A program made the translations under genes and the position numbers. Below are positions 6,067 through 6,913 of a DNA stretch of 6,913 bases, piece after piece (positions within the stretch are counted from its first letter, which is position 1; each line of letters opens with the position of its first letter). Under the pieces are notes generated by a model that worked only from the letters and a program-made list of their open reading frames with translations, was not told where the DNA came from and did no database searches. This DNA is from an uncultured bacterium. GTDB lineage: Bacteria; Bdellovibrionota_C; UBA2361; SZUA-149; CALKYB01. The DNA is taken from assembly GCA_938022485.1 (NCBI GenBank), contig CALIEE010000248.1, forward strand, positions 1 through 6,913. The letters are read 5' to 3'.

Positions 6067-6888
6067 ATGAATTCAGAGTTGCAAAAATGTTTTAGTCAGA
6101 AGAAGCTGGCTGTTTTTTCTGGGCCCTGCGTGATTGAGTCTGAAGACAGCACTATGTTTCATGCAGAGGCCATTTCTAAATTACTGAAGCCTTACGATTT
6201 TGAATTTATTTTCAAAAGTAGTTTTGACAAGGCTAACCGGACCTCTATTTCTTCATTTCGTGGTCCAGGGATTGATCAAGGACTGAGAATCCTTCAGAAA
6301 GTAAAGAATGAATTGGGCCTACGGATCGTCACAGATCTGCATGAGAGTTCTCAAGTAGAAGCAGTTTCAGAAGTAGCTGATGTCTTGCAGGTACCAGCAT
6401 TTTTATGCCGCCAAACAGATATGCTCACCGCCTGTGCTCAAACAGGTCGTCCAGTCATGGTTAAAAAGGGGCAGTTTATGGCCCCTGAAGACATGAAATT
6501 TGTTGCTGAAAAGATTACGGCATCAGACTCGGGAAGCACTGTTATGCTTTGTGAGAGAGGGACGAGTTTCGGTTATAGAAATCTGGTTGTTGATTTTGCA
6601 GGTTTCGATAGCTTGAAACGATTAGGATATCCAGTAGTGTTTGATTCAACTCACTCATTGCAAATTATTGGCGGGCTTGGAGGTTCTAGCGGAGGAAGAA
6701 AAGATGCCGCCTCAAGCTTGATGCGAGCTGCGGTTGCGGTAGGAGTTGACGGTTTGTTTATTGAAGCTCACCAGAACCCCGAAGTCGCCAAATCAGACGG
6801 TGCTAACATGTTATCTCTTGAGGAACTGGAAAGAATTTTACCTGATGTTAAAAACTTACACGATTTGAAACTCGCCACCAGGCCTTAA
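6067..6888 (+). CDS. kdsA: 3-deoxy-8-phosphooctulonate (Kdo-8-P) synthase, metal-dependent type
   Basis: KdsA condenses phosphoenolpyruvate with arabinose 5-phosphate to Kdo-8-phosphate, the precursor of the Kdo of lipopolysaccharide. At 273 residues it is a complete TIM-barrel enzyme (E. coli KdsA is 284). Signature segments are FSGPCVIES (17-25), FKSSFDKANRTS (49-60), FRGPG (64-68), TDLHE (89-93), PAFLCRQTDML (110-120), VKKGQFMAP (132-140), CERGTSFGY (162-170) and FIEAHQNPEVAKSDG (231-245). Cys21, His196, Glu233 and Asp244 match the four metal ligands of the metal-dependent class known from Aquifex aeolicus, with the same 37- and 11-residue spacings as I recall them there. The metal-independent E. 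coli type has Asn in place of this Cys. The ATG at 6067 is the natural start, 23 bases after pyrG, with which it is probably co-transcribed. Confidence 0.97.
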   Translation: MNSELQKCFSQKKLAVFSGPCVIESEDSTMFHAEAISKLLKPYDFEFIFKSSFDKANRTSISSFRGPGIDQGLRILQKVKNELGLRIVTDLHESSQVEAVSEVADVLQVPAFLCRQTDMLTACAQTGRPVMVKKGQFMAPEDMKFVAEKITASDSGSTVMLCERGTSFGYRNLVVDFAGFDSLKRLGYPVVFDSTHSLQIIGGLGGSSGGRKDAASSLMRAAVAVGVDGLFIEAHQNPEVAKSDGANMLSLEELERILPDVKNLHDLKLATRP

Positions 6889-6913
6889 ACTTAATGTTGG
6901 ATCCACTACAGGA
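6889..6913 (+). other. Right edge: leader of a probable next gene
   Basis: After the kdsA stop codon 25 bases remain. They end in ACAGGA, which could be the Shine-Dalgarno site of a + strand gene starting just beyond the window; in some Proteobacteria the gene after pyrG-kdsA is eno. An ATG at 6894 is also present. There is no terminator hairpin. The sequence is too short to decide. Confidence 0.25.

Noticed and set aside
5892..6095. Plus-strand frame of 67 codons spanning the pyrG end and kdsA start
   Set aside because: Out of frame with two confident genes and without any recognisable domain.

Overview
The window reads as ordinary chromosomal housekeeping DNA from a Gram-negative bacterium of low to moderate GC content. 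The Gram-negative call rests on kdsA, which makes the Kdo-8-phosphate used in the inner core of lipopolysaccharide, and on the pyrG-kdsA gene pair, which is common in Proteobacteria in the broad sense. The metal-dependent type of KdsA, the divergent PcnB and the absence of the usual gammaproteobacterial genes upstream of pyrG make a deltaproteobacterial or Bdellovibrio-like lineage a possibility. That lineage guess is inference only. I see no phage genes, insertion sequence, CRISPR array, tRNA or rRNA.

Layout. Bases 2-3471 hold three genes on the + strand separated by 29 and 39 bases, so probably one transcription unit: the 3' end of a thiolase gene, an AstD-type aldehyde dehydrogenase (TTG start) and a PcnB-type poly(A) polymerase (GTG start). 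A single minus-strand gene for a left-handed beta-helix acyltransferase (3502-3945) converges on pcnB across a 30-base gap. A gene-poor stretch of about 320-365 bases follows, up to the pyrG start codon at 4310. It holds a good sigma70-type promoter, a hairpin at the predicted transcript start, a perfect 20-bp palindrome followed by a T-rich run, and an unreported 52-codon open frame of doubtful status. pyrG (CTP synthase) and kdsA (Kdo-8-P synthase) follow on the + strand, 23 bases apart, and the last 25 bases probably lead into another gene outside the window.

How the genes relate. pyrG and kdsA fit together: CTP is the co-substrate that activates Kdo as CMP-Kdo, so both feed lipopolysaccharide synthesis. 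The acyltransferase could modify a surface glycan, but its substrate cannot be read from sequence. The thiolase and the aldehyde dehydrogenase point to acyl-CoA and amino-acid or aldehyde catabolism. PcnB acts on RNA 3' ends and has no evident link to them.

No clear undescribed system is present. The most interesting element is the pyrG leader, where the 5' hairpin and the downstream palindrome could be bridged by a mutually exclusive long-range pairing, as in an attenuator. This is a hypothesis from manual pairing only. Smaller points are the metal-type active site of KdsA, a polar C-terminal tail on PyrG, a basic N-terminal extension on PcnB, and an AstD-like enzyme with no other arginine-succinyltransferase-pathway gene in view.
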